Assembly (NCBI RefSeq): GCF_002483305.1
Contig: NZ_DLHQ01000026.1
Location: forward strand, 260,709 to 324,708
From: Brevundimonas sp. UBA7664
GTDB lineage: Bacteria; Pseudomonadota; Alphaproteobacteria; Caulobacterales; Caulobacteraceae
DNA: 64,000 nucleotides
Reading direction: 5' to 3'
Position numbers and translations under genes: made by a program. Below, piece after piece: positions 26,953 through 36,601 of this stretch. How positions within the stretch are numbered: position 1 is the first letter of the stretch; each line of letters opens with the position of its first letter. The notes beneath the pieces were generated by a model that was given only the letters and a program-made list of their open reading frames with translations, was not told the DNA's origin and ran no database searches.

Positions 26953-27408
26953 TCAGAACCAGGACTTGTTCCCCGCGACATAGTCGCGGTGGAAGTCGCC
27001 GTCGGTCTTGAGCAGGTAGATGATGAATTCGATGAAGGCGATGAGGTAGACGAGCGCCGGAACAAAGCCGAACGTGATCCAGCCGATCGTGCCGCCCAGC
27101 AGCATCAGCACCCCGGCGGTCGTCTTGCCGAGATAGAATTTGTGGATGCCGATCCCGCCGAGAACGAAGGCCAGCAGGGCGGCCACGATCCGGTTCTTGT
27201 CGCCCGACAGGTTCAGCGGTGCGCCGCCGGTGACGTAGATGTTGGTCGCCACGCCGTCCGCGACCTCGAAATCGACCTGCTGGCCGGCGAAGGCCTCGCG
27301 CGCCCCGCCCATCAGGCTCCCGCGCGTGAAGGTGTAGCGCACGCCGTCGTCGCCGCTGATCAGGCCGGAGCCGGTATAGTCGTCGTAACTCAGAACCTTG
27401 CCGCGCAT
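26953..27408 (-). CDS. Cold-shock-like/TM2 domain fusion membrane protein, 151 aa
   Basis: Residues 1-60 (MRGKVLSYDDYTGSGLISGD onward) resemble a compact beta-barrel of the cold-shock or OB type. Residues 70-140 are a TM2 domain: two membrane helices, the motif GGIGIHKFYLGKTTAG joining them, and a polar C-terminus. TM2 proteins are widespread with poorly defined roles. It lies between nuoG and the lipoprotein at 27408-27935, whose stop its start overlaps (TGATG), so it is co-translated with the complex I genes. The first-domain assignment rests on pattern only. Confidence 0.8.
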   Translation of the reverse strand: MRGKVLSYDDYTGSGLISGDDGVRYTFTRGSLMGGAREAFAGQQVDFEVADGVATNIYVTGGAPLNLSGDKNRIVAALLAFVLGGIGIHKFYLGKTTAGVLMLLGGTIGWITFGFVPALVYLIAFIEFIIYLLKTDGDFHRDYVAGNKSWF

Positions 27409-27935
27409 CAGCCCCGCCCCCTGGCAGACGGTGCAGACAGCATCGTCTGCGTCTTTGTTCCGTCATCGAATGTCTGGGTGACGAGAATTTCGTCACCCTC
27501 AAAAGCGAAGCGGGTCACCGGATCGGCAGGCCCGTTCATCCAGGCCGCGGTTTCGCCGGAGCCCGGACGGGTGGGTCGCCACTGAATCACATCGCCCTCG
27601 ATCCGGCAGTCGGCGAAGCGCCGTCCGCCGTCGACCGGGGCCGGCCAGGAGAGGGAGATGATGTTCCCGTCGGTTCCATCGATGCGAACCGCCCCGACCG
27701 TCTCGCCTTCGAAGCCGGCCGCGTCGATGGTCTGCCCGTGAATCGCCGCCATGCCCGCGACGCAGACCTGCCGTCGGCTTGTCTCGTTCAGGACGACGGC
27801 GGGGGCGGAACCGGCGTCAACAGCAGGAACCACAGGCCCAGCAACAACCTCCGGCGTCGGCGCAGCCGTCTCCGACTCCGCGCCGCAGGCGGCGAGAGCG
27901 AGAGCGGTCACGACGATGACGGCGAGAACCCGCAT
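27408..27935 (-). CDS. Predicted lipoprotein inside the nuo operon, 175 aa
   Basis: I do not recognise a family. The signal ends in a lipobox LAAC (Cys at residue 17), followed by a Thr/Pro/Ala/Val-rich linker of about 30 residues. The compact C-terminal domain has two cysteines (RQVCVAGM and FADCRIEG) that could form a disulfide, and beta-rich segments such as GNIISLSWPAP and GDVIQWRPT. The start follows nuoF by 3 bases and the stop overlaps the start of the TM2 gene. It is probably a periplasm-facing membrane-anchored protein; its link to complex I is inferred only from position. Confidence 0.78.
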   Translation of the reverse strand: MRVLAVIVVTALALAACGAESETAAPTPEVVAGPVVPAVDAGSAPAVVLNETSRRQVCVAGMAAIHGQTIDAAGFEGETVGAVRIDGTDGNIISLSWPAPVDGGRRFADCRIEGDVIQWRPTRPGSGETAAWMNGPADPVTRFAFEGDEILVTQTFDDGTKTQTMLSAPSARGRG

Positions 27936-27938
27936 CCC

Positions 27939-29252
<1,314 letters not shown>

Positions 29253-29254
29253 GG

Positions 29255-29485
29255 TCAGTTCAGATCTCCACGCCGGTCTTCGACCTGGCTGAGCTTGTGG
29301 CGGCCCCATACGATCAGGACCACTCCCCACACGGCGACGGCGACGCCAGCGAGCGAAAACAGCTCGAGGCCGGGGCCGAACAGGCCCCTGATCATGGCGA
29401 TCGCCAGCCCGGCGCCAATCACGACATCCGCGATCCCGGCAAAGACGAGAATGCGCAGGGTCTCCGGCTTCAGGTTCATCGTCAT
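29255..29485 (-). CDS. Small two-helix membrane protein inside the nuo operon, 76 aa
   Basis: No family recognised. The ATG at 29485 (MTMNLKPETLR) follows a purine-rich GGAGGAGGGG and overlaps the preceding stop as TGATG; a start two codons later is possible. Two hydrophobic stretches are visible (about residues 10-30 and 38-58), followed by a charged tail. It lies 2 bases before nuoF. Together with the next upstream gene it forms a pair of tiny membrane proteins between nuoE and nuoF. Confidence 0.75.
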   Translation of the reverse strand: MTMNLKPETLRILVFAGIADVVIGAGLAIAMIRGLFGPGLELFSLAGVAVAVWGVVLIVWGRHKLSQVEDRRGDLN

Positions 29486-29751
29486 CACCCCTCCTCCCGC
29501 ATGCGGCGGCGGTGATAGCGCGTGCGCAGGAAGATGGCGGCCAGCATCAGGGCCCAGCCGAACGCGAGGGCCGCATAGCCGCCCCACTGGACCGCCGGTC
29601 CCGCTCCACCGGCATAGCCGGCGGCCCAGACGGCGATGGCCCCGAGGATGACCAGGGCGAAACCCGCCAGCCGCTGGTTGCGGCCAACCGTGCGCAGTTC
29701 CGCGCGGTACTCGGCCAGCCGGGCGTCATCGGAAAGGTCGGGACGGCTCAT
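29485..29751 (-). CDS. Small two-helix membrane protein inside the nuo operon, 88 aa
   Basis: No family recognised. The N-terminus is polar and charged (MSRPDLSDDARLAEYRAELR), followed by two hydrophobic segments at about residues 29-48 and 56-74 and an Arg-rich end (RTRYHRRRMREEG), which suggests both ends face the cytoplasm. The start overlaps the nuoE stop as ATGA. Confidence 0.75.
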   Translation of the reverse strand: MSRPDLSDDARLAEYRAELRTVGRNQRLAGFALVILGAIAVWAAGYAGGAGPAVQWGGYAALAFGWALMLAAIFLRTRYHRRRMREEG

Positions 29752-30410
29752 GCGACCACCGGATCGCTATTGGGCAGCTTCTTGATCTTCTTGCCCGCCG
29801 AGCCGTCGTACAGCTTGGGATCGGTCAGGGTCAGGGCCCCGCCCTCCGGCTCGGAACTGGCGCGACCGACGCGGCTGCCCGGTTTCGGCGTTTTGCCGGC
29901 GGCGAAGTCGTCGATGATCTGCGCCATGCTGTCGGCGGTCAGATCCTCGAAATAATAGTCGTTGATCTGGGCCATCGGCGCATTGGCGCAGGCGCCGAGG
30001 CATTCGACTTCCTGCCAGGTGAAGCGGCCGTCGGCGCTCAGCGTGTCTTTCGGCCCGATCTTCTTCTTGCAGACGTCCATCAGTTCGCCGGCCCCGCGCA
30101 GCATGCAGGGCGTGGTGCCGCAGACCTGGATCAGGGCCGCCGAGCCGACCGGCTCGAGCATGAACATGGTGTAGAAGGTGACGACCTCGAGCACCCGGAT
30201 GTAGGGCATGCCCAGCAGCTCGGCGATGGCGCGCAACGCCGGCTCGGGGCACCAGCCCTCCTGCTTCTGCACCAGCCACAGGATCGGGATCACCGCCGAC
30301 TGGCGGCGGTCATCCGGATATTTGGCGATCCACCAGTCGGCCTTGGCCTTCGTCGCCTTCGAGAAGGCGAACGAGGCGGGCTGTTCCTTGGCGAGACGAC
30401 GAACGCTCAT
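29748..30410 (-). CDS. nuoE: NADH-quinone oxidoreductase subunit E (2Fe-2S)
   Basis: NuoE carries the 2Fe-2S cluster N1a next to NuoF. The 220-residue product has the thioredoxin-like ferredoxin motifs QVCGTTPCMLRG and VECLGACANAP, supplying four Cys ligands. A C-terminal extension of about 60 residues beyond the domain (PKPGSRVGRASSEPEGG onward) is polar and probably disordered. The ATG at 30410 (MSVRRLAKEQP) overlaps the stop of the 62-residue gene by one base. Confidence 0.96.
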   Translation of the reverse strand: MSVRRLAKEQPASFAFSKATKAKADWWIAKYPDDRRQSAVIPILWLVQKQEGWCPEPALRAIAELLGMPYIRVLEVVTFYTMFMLEPVGSAALIQVCGTTPCMLRGAGELMDVCKKKIGPKDTLSADGRFTWQEVECLGACANAPMAQINDYYFEDLTADSMAQIIDDFAAGKTPKPGSRVGRASSEPEGGALTLTDPKLYDGSAGKKIKKLPNSDPVVA

Positions 30411-30598
30411 CAGACTTCCAACTCCGAGGCGACGATCCCCTCGCCCATCATTTTCTTGCGCAGCGTCAGGATGCGATGCGCGCCCTGACGGGTGAGCAGC
30501 ACATTGTGCTGATAGGTTTCGCCGCTCATGTCGGTGGCCGAATAGGCGACCACGGACCAGCCCTGCCGCACCAGATCGCTCAGGGGTTTGTCGCTCAT
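30410..30598 (-). CDS. Small hypothetical protein inside the nuo operon, 62 aa
   Basis: No family recognised. The product is soluble with no signal peptide: MSDKPLSDLVRQGWSVVAYS, then a basic segment (RILTLRKKMMGEG) and an acidic end. Size and pattern suggest a small alpha/beta fold. It is joined on both sides by start/stop overlaps: ATGA with the membrane protein upstream, TGATG with nuoE downstream. Coupling this tight supports translation. Confidence 0.7.
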   Translation of the reverse strand: MSDKPLSDLVRQGWSVVAYSATDMSGETYQHNVLLTRQGAHRILTLRKKMMGEGIVASELEV

Positions 30599-30996
30599 CG
30601 CGTCCTCCCCAGCCAGCGGCCCAGACGCTCGCTCCACACGGCCCGTCCGGCGTTCCCCAGATCACGCGACAGCCACGACATCGGCGGCAGGAAACGCACG
30701 GCCATTTGGCCCGCGAAGATCGCGCCGCTCATCCAGACGATCGAGCGCAGATTGGCCTCCCAGAAGCCGCGCCCCTCTTCCAGATAACCCAGCCGGTAGG
30801 CTCCGCGCACGAAGGTCACGCCGGCCAGCCCCGGAGCCGCGACGACGGCGCTGGCCATGGCGAATTTCATCCCGCCCATGATCGCCCGACGCTTGGGCGA
30901 GAAGGCGAACTGCACCGCGACGGCGAACGCCAGCAGCCCGGCGAACGCGATCGCCTGCAACTGGGTGAAAATCGGATCGACGGCGAAGGCGCTCAC
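30595..30996 (-). CDS. Small membrane protein inside the nuo operon, 133 aa
   Basis: No family recognised. The GTG at 30996 is chosen because it overlaps the stop of the preceding gene as GTGA; the longer frame upstream is out of phase with that gene. Hydrophobic segments appear around residues 14-30, 38-60 and 83-100, with a basic connecting loop (SPKRRA) and a basic C-terminus (ERLGRWLGRTR). Topology is probably three helices. Confidence 0.7.
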   Translation of the reverse strand: MSAFAVDPIFTQLQAIAFAGLLAFAVAVQFAFSPKRRAIMGGMKFAMASAVVAAPGLAGVTFVRGAYRLGYLEEGRGFWEANLRSIVWMSGAIFAGQMAVRFLPPMSWLSRDLGNAGRAVWSERLGRWLGRTR

Positions 30997-31364
30997 TGGA
31001 CCGCCTCCGTCCCGGCCGAAGCCGCCTGGAACGGCAGATAGTCCGCACGGGTGATCAGGCAGTTCTGCACGCGATAGATGACGACGGCGCGTCCGCCGCC
31101 CCGCGCCCACGAAACCGTCTCGTCGTCGATGACGTATTCGCCGGAAACGATCCGCGTCTCGATGACCACCTCTGCTGCGCCCCTGGCGGCGAACGCCTCG
31201 GCATAGCGCGCCTGAATGGCCTCGCGGCCGCTGAAGGTCACCACGCCCGGATGGTCGGTCATCACCGCGTCGGCGGCATAGTGGGACGCGAACGCCTCCG
31301 CGTCGCGCGCCCGCCATGCGGCGAGTTGCTGGTCGATAACGGTGGCGGGATCGCAGTCGAACAT
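30993..31364 (-). CDS. NTF2-like (SnoaL/DUF4440-type) protein inside the nuo operon, 123 aa
   Basis: The 123-residue product looks like a nuclear-transport-factor-2-like fold: an N-terminal helix with AAWRARDAEAFASHYAADAV, then GREAIQARYAEAF and beta strands ending in VVIYRVQNCLITRADYLP. These proteins are small ligand-binding or catalytic cups, so the role cannot be deduced. The ATG at 31364 overlaps the nuoD stop (TGATG). A small soluble enzyme-like protein at this place in a nuo operon is unusual. Confidence 0.78.
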   Translation of the reverse strand: MFDCDPATVIDQQLAAWRARDAEAFASHYAADAVMTDHPGVVTFSGREAIQARYAEAFAARGAAEVVIETRIVSGEYVIDDETVSWARGGGRAVVIYRVQNCLITRADYLPFQAASAGTEAVQ

Positions 31365-32626
31365 CACCGGTCGACCTCGCCGAACACGATGTCGAGCGAG
31401 CCCAGAATGGCCGAGACATCCGCCAGCATGTGGCCGCGGTTCATCCAGTCCATGGCCTGCAGCGAGCGGAAGCCCGGGGCCGAGATCTTGACGCGATAGG
31501 GTTTGTTGGTGCCGTCCGAGACCAGATAGATGCCGAACTCGCCCTTGGGCGCCTCGACCGAGGCATAGACCTCGCCCTCCGGGGTGCGGAAGCCTTCGGT
31601 GTAGAGTTTGAAGTGGTGGATCAGGGCTTCCATCGACCGCTTCATCTCGCCGCGACGCGGCGGGACGATCTTGTTGTCCTCGACCATGACCGGCTCGCCG
31701 GGGCAGTTGCGCAGTTTGTGGATGCACTGCTCCATGATGTGCACCGACTGCTTCATCTCCTCGATGCGGCACAGGTAGCGGTCCCAGCAGTCGCCGTTCT
31801 TGCCGACGGCGATGTCGAACTCGAGATCGGCGTAGCATTCGTACGGCTGCGACTTGCGCAGGTCCCACGGAATGTCCGAACCGCGCAGCATCACCCCGGT
31901 GAAACCCCAGTCCAGCGCCTGCTGTTTCGACACCACGCCGATGTCGACGTTGCGCTGTTTGAAGATGCGGTTCTCGGTAACGAGGGACTCGATGTCCTTC
32001 AGCGCCGCCGGGAATTCACGGCACCAGCGGCCGATGTCGTCGACCAGCTCCATCGGCAGGTCCTGGTGGACGCCGCCGGGGCGGAAATAGTTGGCGTGCA
32101 GACGGGCGCCCGAGGCGCGCTCGTAGAACACCATCAGCTTCTCGCGTTCCTCGAAGCCCCACAGCGGCGGCGTCAGGGCGCCGACGTCCATGGCCTGGGT
32201 GGTCACGTTCAGCAGGTGCGAGAGGATGCGGCCGATCTCGGAATACAGCACCCGGATCAGTTGGGCCCGGTACGGCACGTCCACGCCGAGCAGCTTCTCG
32301 ATGGCCAGGCAGAAGGCGTGCTCCTGGTTCATCGGCGCGACATAGTCGAGACGATCGAGATAGGGCACGTTCTGCAGGTAGGTCCGGGCCTCCATCAGCT
32401 TTTCGGTGCCGCGGTGCAGCAGGCCGATGTGCGGGTCGACGCGGGTGACCAGCTCGCCGTCCAGCTCCAGCACCAGACGCAGCACGCCGTGCGCGGCCGG
32501 GTGTTGCGGGCCGAAATTGATCGTGAACTTCCGCTCGTCCATCGCCCGGGCGTGATCGGTCAGACCGTCATCGAAGATGTCGGTGGCGCCGATGGGCAGG
32601 GGTTTGTTGTGACCGTCAGCCATCAA
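31364..32626 (-). CDS. nuoD: NADH-quinone oxidoreductase subunit D
   Basis: NuoD forms the quinone site with NuoB and is related to the large subunit of NiFe hydrogenases. The product has 420 residues. Conserved features are NFGPQHPAAHGVLRL (quinone-site His) and PHIGLLHRGTEKL near the N-terminus, and a C-terminus ending in FGEVDR. The ATG at 32626 lies 11 bases inside the previous gene; a second ATG follows immediately. Confidence 0.97.
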   Translation of the reverse strand: MMADGHNKPLPIGATDIFDDGLTDHARAMDERKFTINFGPQHPAAHGVLRLVLELDGELVTRVDPHIGLLHRGTEKLMEARTYLQNVPYLDRLDYVAPMNQEHAFCLAIEKLLGVDVPYRAQLIRVLYSEIGRILSHLLNVTTQAMDVGALTPPLWGFEEREKLMVFYERASGARLHANYFRPGGVHQDLPMELVDDIGRWCREFPAALKDIESLVTENRIFKQRNVDIGVVSKQQALDWGFTGVMLRGSDIPWDLRKSQPYECYADLEFDIAVGKNGDCWDRYLCRIEEMKQSVHIMEQCIHKLRNCPGEPVMVEDNKIVPPRRGEMKRSMEALIHHFKLYTEGFRTPEGEVYASVEAPKGEFGIYLVSDGTNKPYRVKISAPGFRSLQAMDWMNRGHMLADVSAILGSLDIVFGEVDR

Positions 32627-33026
32627 CGGAATCCTCGTCGTGCAAACGGCCCTTGCGGGTCAGTGCCACCAGCCATCCCAGGGCCAGCGTCAACACGCCC
32701 ATGCCCGAGACCGCGGCCGTTGAAAGCTCCCAGTTGCCGGTCAGCACTGCCAGCGCCAGCGGCGTCGACAGCAGCACCGCCGAGGCGCCCAGAAGCGCGC
32801 TCTGCAACTCGCCGGCCGACAGCCGACGGATCCCTGCCCCGACCGCCAGACAGACCACGGCGACCATGATCGCCACGCCCAGCGACTGCAGCTGCGCCGG
32901 CTCCACCTCGGGCGCCCGCGTGAACCAGCCGGTCAGCCGCGCTCCCAGCGTGAACAGGAAGGCCGTCGAGAACGTCACCAGGAAGAAGGAGGACGCCGAA
33001 CGGATGGCCGCGCGATTCATCTTCAT
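32616..33026 (-). CDS. Membrane protein between nuoC and nuoD, 136 aa
   Basis: No family recognised. Four hydrophobic segments are visible, at about residues 12-30, 48-64, 80-95 and 105-122; the protein ends in a charged tail (RKGRLHDEDSVDG). The start MKMNRAAIRSASSFF is 3 bases after the nuoC stop, and the 3' end overlaps the nuoD start by 11 bases. A second open frame covers nearly the same bases, but its composition is that of a GC-rich shadow. Confidence 0.72.
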   Translation of the reverse strand: MKMNRAAIRSASSFFLVTFSTAFLFTLGARLTGWFTRAPEVEPAQLQSLGVAIMVAVVCLAVGAGIRRLSAGELQSALLGASAVLLSTPLALAVLTGNWELSTAAVSGMGVLTLALGWLVALTRKGRLHDEDSVDG

Positions 33027-33029
33027 GGA

Positions 33030-33650
33030 TCATCCCGCCTTCTCGTCGCCGGGCAGAACGGGCAGCGGATAGTCCGCGCCTTCCCAGGGCGACAGGAAAT
33101 CAAAGTTCCGGAACTCCTGGGTCAGTTTGACGGGTTCATACACAACCCGCTTCTGCTCCTCGTCGTAACGCACTTCGACATACCCGGTCATCGGGAAGTC
33201 CTTGCGGAGCGGATGCCCCTGGAAACCATAGTCGGTCAGCAGCCGGCGCAGGTCCGGATGGCCCTCGAACAGCATGCCGTACATGTCGAACGCCTCGCGC
33301 TCGAACCAGTCGGCGCAGGGGAAGACGCCCACGGCGCTCGGCACCGGCTGGACCTCGTCGGTCGTCAGCTTGACCCGCACGCGCGCGTTCCGCGTCATCG
33401 ACAGCAGGTGATAGACCACCTCGAACCGCTCGGCCCGGTCGGGGAAGTCGACGCCGCACAGGTCGAGCAGCTGGTGGAAACCGAACCGCTCCTTCAGCGC
33501 CGTCAGCACCGACAGGATGTTGGCGCGCGTGGCCATCAGCGTCAGTTCGCCGAACGCCACCTGCGCCTCGACGCCCAGTTCGCCGACCATCTCCGCCCCG
33601 AGCGGCGTCAGGGCGGATTCCATCTCCGCAATACGGGCGAGCGCGTTCAT
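33030..33650 (-). CDS. nuoC: NADH-quinone oxidoreductase subunit C
   Basis: NuoC is a structural subunit of the quinone-linked arm. The 206-residue product has the signature segment EREAFDMYGMLFEGHPDLRR and the end motif DFLSPWEG. Its ATG overlaps the nuoB stop as ATGA. Confidence 0.96.
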   Translation of the reverse strand: MNALARIAEMESALTPLGAEMVGELGVEAQVAFGELTLMATRANILSVLTALKERFGFHQLLDLCGVDFPDRAERFEVVYHLLSMTRNARVRVKLTTDEVQPVPSAVGVFPCADWFEREAFDMYGMLFEGHPDLRRLLTDYGFQGHPLRKDFPMTGYVEVRYDEEQKRVVYEPVKLTQEFRNFDFLSPWEGADYPLPVLPGDEKAG

Positions 33651-34297
33651 CGGTCGATCGTCCCCGTGCGCCGGATCTTCTTCTGCAACTGCAACAGCCC
33701 GTACAGCAGCGCCTCCGCCGTCGGCGGACAGCCCGGCACATAGACATCCACCGGCACGACCCGGTCGCAGCCGCGCACCACGCTATAACTGTAGTGGTAA
33801 TACCCGCCGCCGTTGGCGCAGCTGCCCATGGACAGGACGTAGCGCGGGTCCGGCATCTGGTCGTAGACCTTGCGCAGGGCCGGAGCCATCTTGTTGGTCA
33901 GGGTGCCGGCCACGATCATCAGGTCCGACTGACGCGGGCTGGCGCGCGGGGCCATGCCGAACCGCTCCATGTCGAAGCGCGGCATCGACGCCTGCATCAT
34001 CTCCACGGCGCAGCAGGCCAGGCCGAATGTCATCCACATCAGCGAACCCGTCCGGGCCCAGTTGATGACGTCGTCCAGCGAGGTGGTGATGAAGCCGCGC
34101 TCGCCCAGTTCGGCGTTCACGGCCTCGAAGAATTTGTCGTGGATGGCCGGGTCATAGCCCTCGACCGCCGACCGCGCGCCGGTGTTGAACATGGTCGTGC
34201 TCATCGGCGTGGCCAGACGCGACGACGCCGGCCCCACGGGCGAAGCGCCCTGGTTGCCGACTCCGACCAGCGGGACGGTATTGGTCGTCACTCCCAT
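33647..34297 (-). CDS. nuoB: NADH-quinone oxidoreductase subunit B (cluster N2)
   Basis: NuoB holds the terminal 4Fe-4S cluster N2 that reduces quinone. The 216-residue product has FGLACCAVEMMQ with tandem Cys, GSCANGGG and VPGCPPTAEALLYG, together supplying the four ligands. The N-terminal 50 residues are poorly conserved and probably flexible. The ATG at 34297 lies inside the end of nuoA with a 10-base overlap. Confidence 0.97.
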   Translation of the reverse strand: MGVTTNTVPLVGVGNQGASPVGPASSRLATPMSTTMFNTGARSAVEGYDPAIHDKFFEAVNAELGERGFITTSLDDVINWARTGSLMWMTFGLACCAVEMMQASMPRFDMERFGMAPRASPRQSDLMIVAGTLTNKMAPALRKVYDQMPDPRYVLSMGSCANGGGYYHYSYSVVRGCDRVVPVDVYVPGCPPTAEALLYGLLQLQKKIRRTGTIDR

Positions 34298-34665
34298 TCG
34301 AGCGCGCCCTTCTTCCATTCGTAGATGAACCCGACGGTCAGCACGCCGAGGAAGACCATCATCGACCAGAAGGCGAACACCATGCCCGCGCGCGACAGGT
34401 CGAACATCGACACCGCCCACGGGAACAGGAAGGCCACCTCAAGGTCGAAGATGATGAAGAGGATGGAGACCAGATAGAAGCGCACGTCGAACTTCATGCG
34501 CGCGTCGTCGAACGCGTTGAAGCCGCACTCATAGGCCGACAGCTTCTCGCTGTCGGGGTTCTTCGGCGCCAGCACCCAGGCCGCCAGCATGAAACCGAGA
34601 CCGAGCACCGCCGCGATCCCGAGAAAGATCACGATCGGCAGATATTCGAGCAGGAATGCATTCAT
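34288..34665 (-). CDS. nuoA: NADH-quinone oxidoreductase subunit A
   Basis: NuoA is a three-helix membrane subunit. The 125-residue product has the conserved loop KLSAYECGFNAFDDARMKFD with the Cys used as a marker of the active/deactive transition in mitochondria, and the downstream helix LFIIFDLEVAFLFPW with conserved acidic residues. It is the first gene of the operon and has a clear promoter about 50 bases upstream. Confidence 0.97.
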   Translation of the reverse strand: MNAFLLEYLPIVIFLGIAAVLGLGFMLAAWVLAPKNPDSEKLSAYECGFNAFDDARMKFDVRFYLVSILFIIFDLEVAFLFPWAVSMFDLSRAGMVFAFWSMMVFLGVLTVGFIYEWKKGALEWE

Positions 34666-34712
34666 CCGGAAGGGACCTTGTCCGCCGTCAAAGGGAGGGG
34701 CGGATTCGGCGC

Positions 34713-34741
34713 TTTCTAGCCCCGGAACCGCGCCCGTTCAA
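34713..34741 (-). promoter_or_regulatory. Predicted promoter of the nuo operon
   Basis: On the minus strand TTGAAC (34741-34736) is followed 15 bases later by GCTAGAAA (34720-34713). The latter closely matches the Caulobacter housekeeping -10 element GCTANAWC. Transcription would begin near 34706, about 40 bases before nuoA. Confidence 0.6.
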
Positions 34742-34877
34742 ACCCATGTGACGAAAGGTTTTTCTTGAGAATGGTTCGCAGATTAGGGGACAGCATGTCG
34801 CAGGCCGTCAGTCTTGCCTCGCAAGCGCCGCTCCCGCCCTATGGCGCGCTGTTCTGAGAACCGTCCGGGAGGGACGC

Positions 34878-36506
34878 ATGACCATGGGAAGCCGGGTGCT
34901 GAACGGCATCGAACGCATCGGCAACAAACTGCCCGATCCCGTCTTCCTGTTCCTCTGGCTGATCGGCGGACTGATCGTCCTGAGCCTTGTCGGGGCCGGC
35001 CTGGGCTGGTCGGCGGTGAATCCGGTCACGGGCGATGCCCTGGCCGCGAAGAGCCTGCTGGCGCCCGAGAACCTCGAGCGGCTGATCATCGGCATGCCCT
35101 CGACCCTGACCGACTTCCCGCCCCTGGGTATCGTCGTCACCATCATCTACGGGGCCTCGGTCGCCGAACGCAGCGGCCTGTTCACAACCGCGATCCGCTC
35201 CGCCCTGCTGAACGCCCCCAAGGCGATCCTGACGCCGGTCATCGTCATCACCGGCATGCTCTCCCACCACGCTTCTGACGCCGCCTATGTCGTGGTCATC
35301 CCCCTGGCCGCCGTGATCTTCGCCGCCGTCGGCCGCCATCCCCTGGCCGGTCTCGCAGCCGGGTTCGCGGCGGTTTCGGGCGGCTATGCGGGAAACCTGT
35401 TCCCCGGCGCCCAGGACGCCCTGCTGCTCGGCATCACCGAACCGGCCGCGCATCTGATCGACCCGTCCTACTCCGTGAACATCGCCGGCAACTGGTTCTT
35501 CATCGTCGGCGTCGTGCTGGTCTTCACCCCGATCGTCTGGTTCATCACGGACCGGATCATCGAGCCCCGCCTCGGGCCCTGGAAGCCGATCGACGGCGCC
35601 GTCACGACCGCCGACGAGAAGACCGCCATCACCGCAGATGAAAAACGTGGCCTCGCTTTCGCGGGCCTGACGGTCCTCGCCATGATCGCCCTCTGGGCCC
35701 TGATCACCGCCCTGCCTGGCTCGCCCTTCGTCGACCCCGACGCCGAGGCGGCCCAGCGGTTCAACCCCCTCTACAAATCCCTCGCCGCCTTCTTCGCCCT
35801 GACCTTCTTCATGTCCGGCGCGGCCTTCGGCATCGGCGCGCGCAGCGTGACCAGCCACCGCGATCTGGTCCGCATGATGCGCGAGGGCATCGTCCAGCTC
35901 GCCCCCTATCTCGTGCTCGTCTTCTTCGCCGCCCATTTCGTGGCGATGTTCAACTGGTCGGGCCTAGGGCCGATCCTTGCCATCAATGCCGCCGAGCAGC
36001 TGCGCCAGATCAACATGCCCGCTCCCCTGCTGCTGATCAGCGTCGTCCTGGTGTCATGCTTCTTCGACCTGTTCGTCGGCTCGGCCTCGGCCAAATGGTC
36101 GGCCCTCGCCCCGATCGTGGTGCCCATGTTCATGCTGCTGGGCATCAGCCCGGAGATGACCACGGCCGCCTACCGCATGGGCGATTCGGTGACCAACATC
36201 GCCACCCCGCTGATGAGCTACTTCCCCCTGATCCTGACCTTCGCCCAGCGCTGGGACCCGAGATTCGGCCTGGGCTCGCTGATGTCCACCATGCTGCCCT
36301 ACGCCGGCGCCTTCCTGGTCGCGGGCCTGACCATGGTGGCGCTGTGGGTCGCGCTGGATCTGCCGCTGGGGCCGGGGGTCGGCGTCCACTACACGCCACC
36401 GCCGCCTGCGGTCGCGGTCCAACTGCCCGTGGACGGCGGTATCACGGGCCCGGTCGCGCCTCCGGAAGCCGCCGCGGTGGCGGGTCCGGGAGTCACAACG
36501 CGATGA
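34878..36506 (+). CDS. AbgT-family transporter (p-aminobenzoyl-glutamate type)
   Basis: The 542-residue protein has about 11 hydrophobic segments and conserved AbgT segments such as GGYAGNLFPGAQDALLLGIT, IAGNWFFIVG, VLVSCFFDLFVGSASAKWSA and GDSVTNIATPLMSYFPLILTF. E. coli AbgT imports p-aminobenzoyl-glutamate; relatives such as MtrF and YdaH have been reported to export sulfonamides. Substrate here cannot be told from sequence, and no abgA/abgB hydrolase genes lie nearby. A Pro/Val-rich hydrophilic tail follows the last helix. GGGAGGG precedes the ATG at 34878. It is divergent from nuoA. Confidence 0.9.
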   Translation: MTMGSRVLNGIERIGNKLPDPVFLFLWLIGGLIVLSLVGAGLGWSAVNPVTGDALAAKSLLAPENLERLIIGMPSTLTDFPPLGIVVTIIYGASVAERSGLFTTAIRSALLNAPKAILTPVIVITGMLSHHASDAAYVVVIPLAAVIFAAVGRHPLAGLAAGFAAVSGGYAGNLFPGAQDALLLGITEPAAHLIDPSYSVNIAGNWFFIVGVVLVFTPIVWFITDRIIEPRLGPWKPIDGAVTTADEKTAITADEKRGLAFAGLTVLAMIALWALITALPGSPFVDPDAEAAQRFNPLYKSLAAFFALTFFMSGAAFGIGARSVTSHRDLVRMMREGIVQLAPYLVLVFFAAHFVAMFNWSGLGPILAINAAEQLRQINMPAPLLLISVVLVSCFFDLFVGSASAKWSALAPIVVPMFMLLGISPEMTTAAYRMGDSVTNIATPLMSYFPLILTFAQRWDPRFGLGSLMSTMLPYAGAFLVAGLTMVALWVALDLPLGPGVGVHYTPPPPAVAVQLPVDGGITGPVAPPEAAAVAGPGVTTR

Positions 36507-36531
36507 TCGTCGATTTCCTTCCCGGACGCGC

Positions 36532-36560
36532 TTGACACTGCGAGGCCCCCCCGCCTAAAC
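36532..36560 (+). promoter_or_regulatory. Predicted promoter of tRNA-Asp
   Basis: TTGACA at 36532-36537 and CTAAAC at 36555-36560 (part of GCCTAAACG, near the GCTANAWC type) have 17-base spacing. The transcription start would be near 36567, giving a 5' leader of about 35 bases. Confidence 0.55.
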
Positions 36561-36601
36561 GACGCCCCTCGCCGCGGAGCACTGCTTCGCGTCGGGAATA
36601 C

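Noticed and set aside
32623..33033. A second 136-codon frame over the gene between nuoC and nuoD
   Set aside because: Its Gly/Arg-rich sequence lacks a sensible hydrophobicity pattern, while the frame at 32616-33026 gives four membrane helices and sits 3 bases after nuoC.
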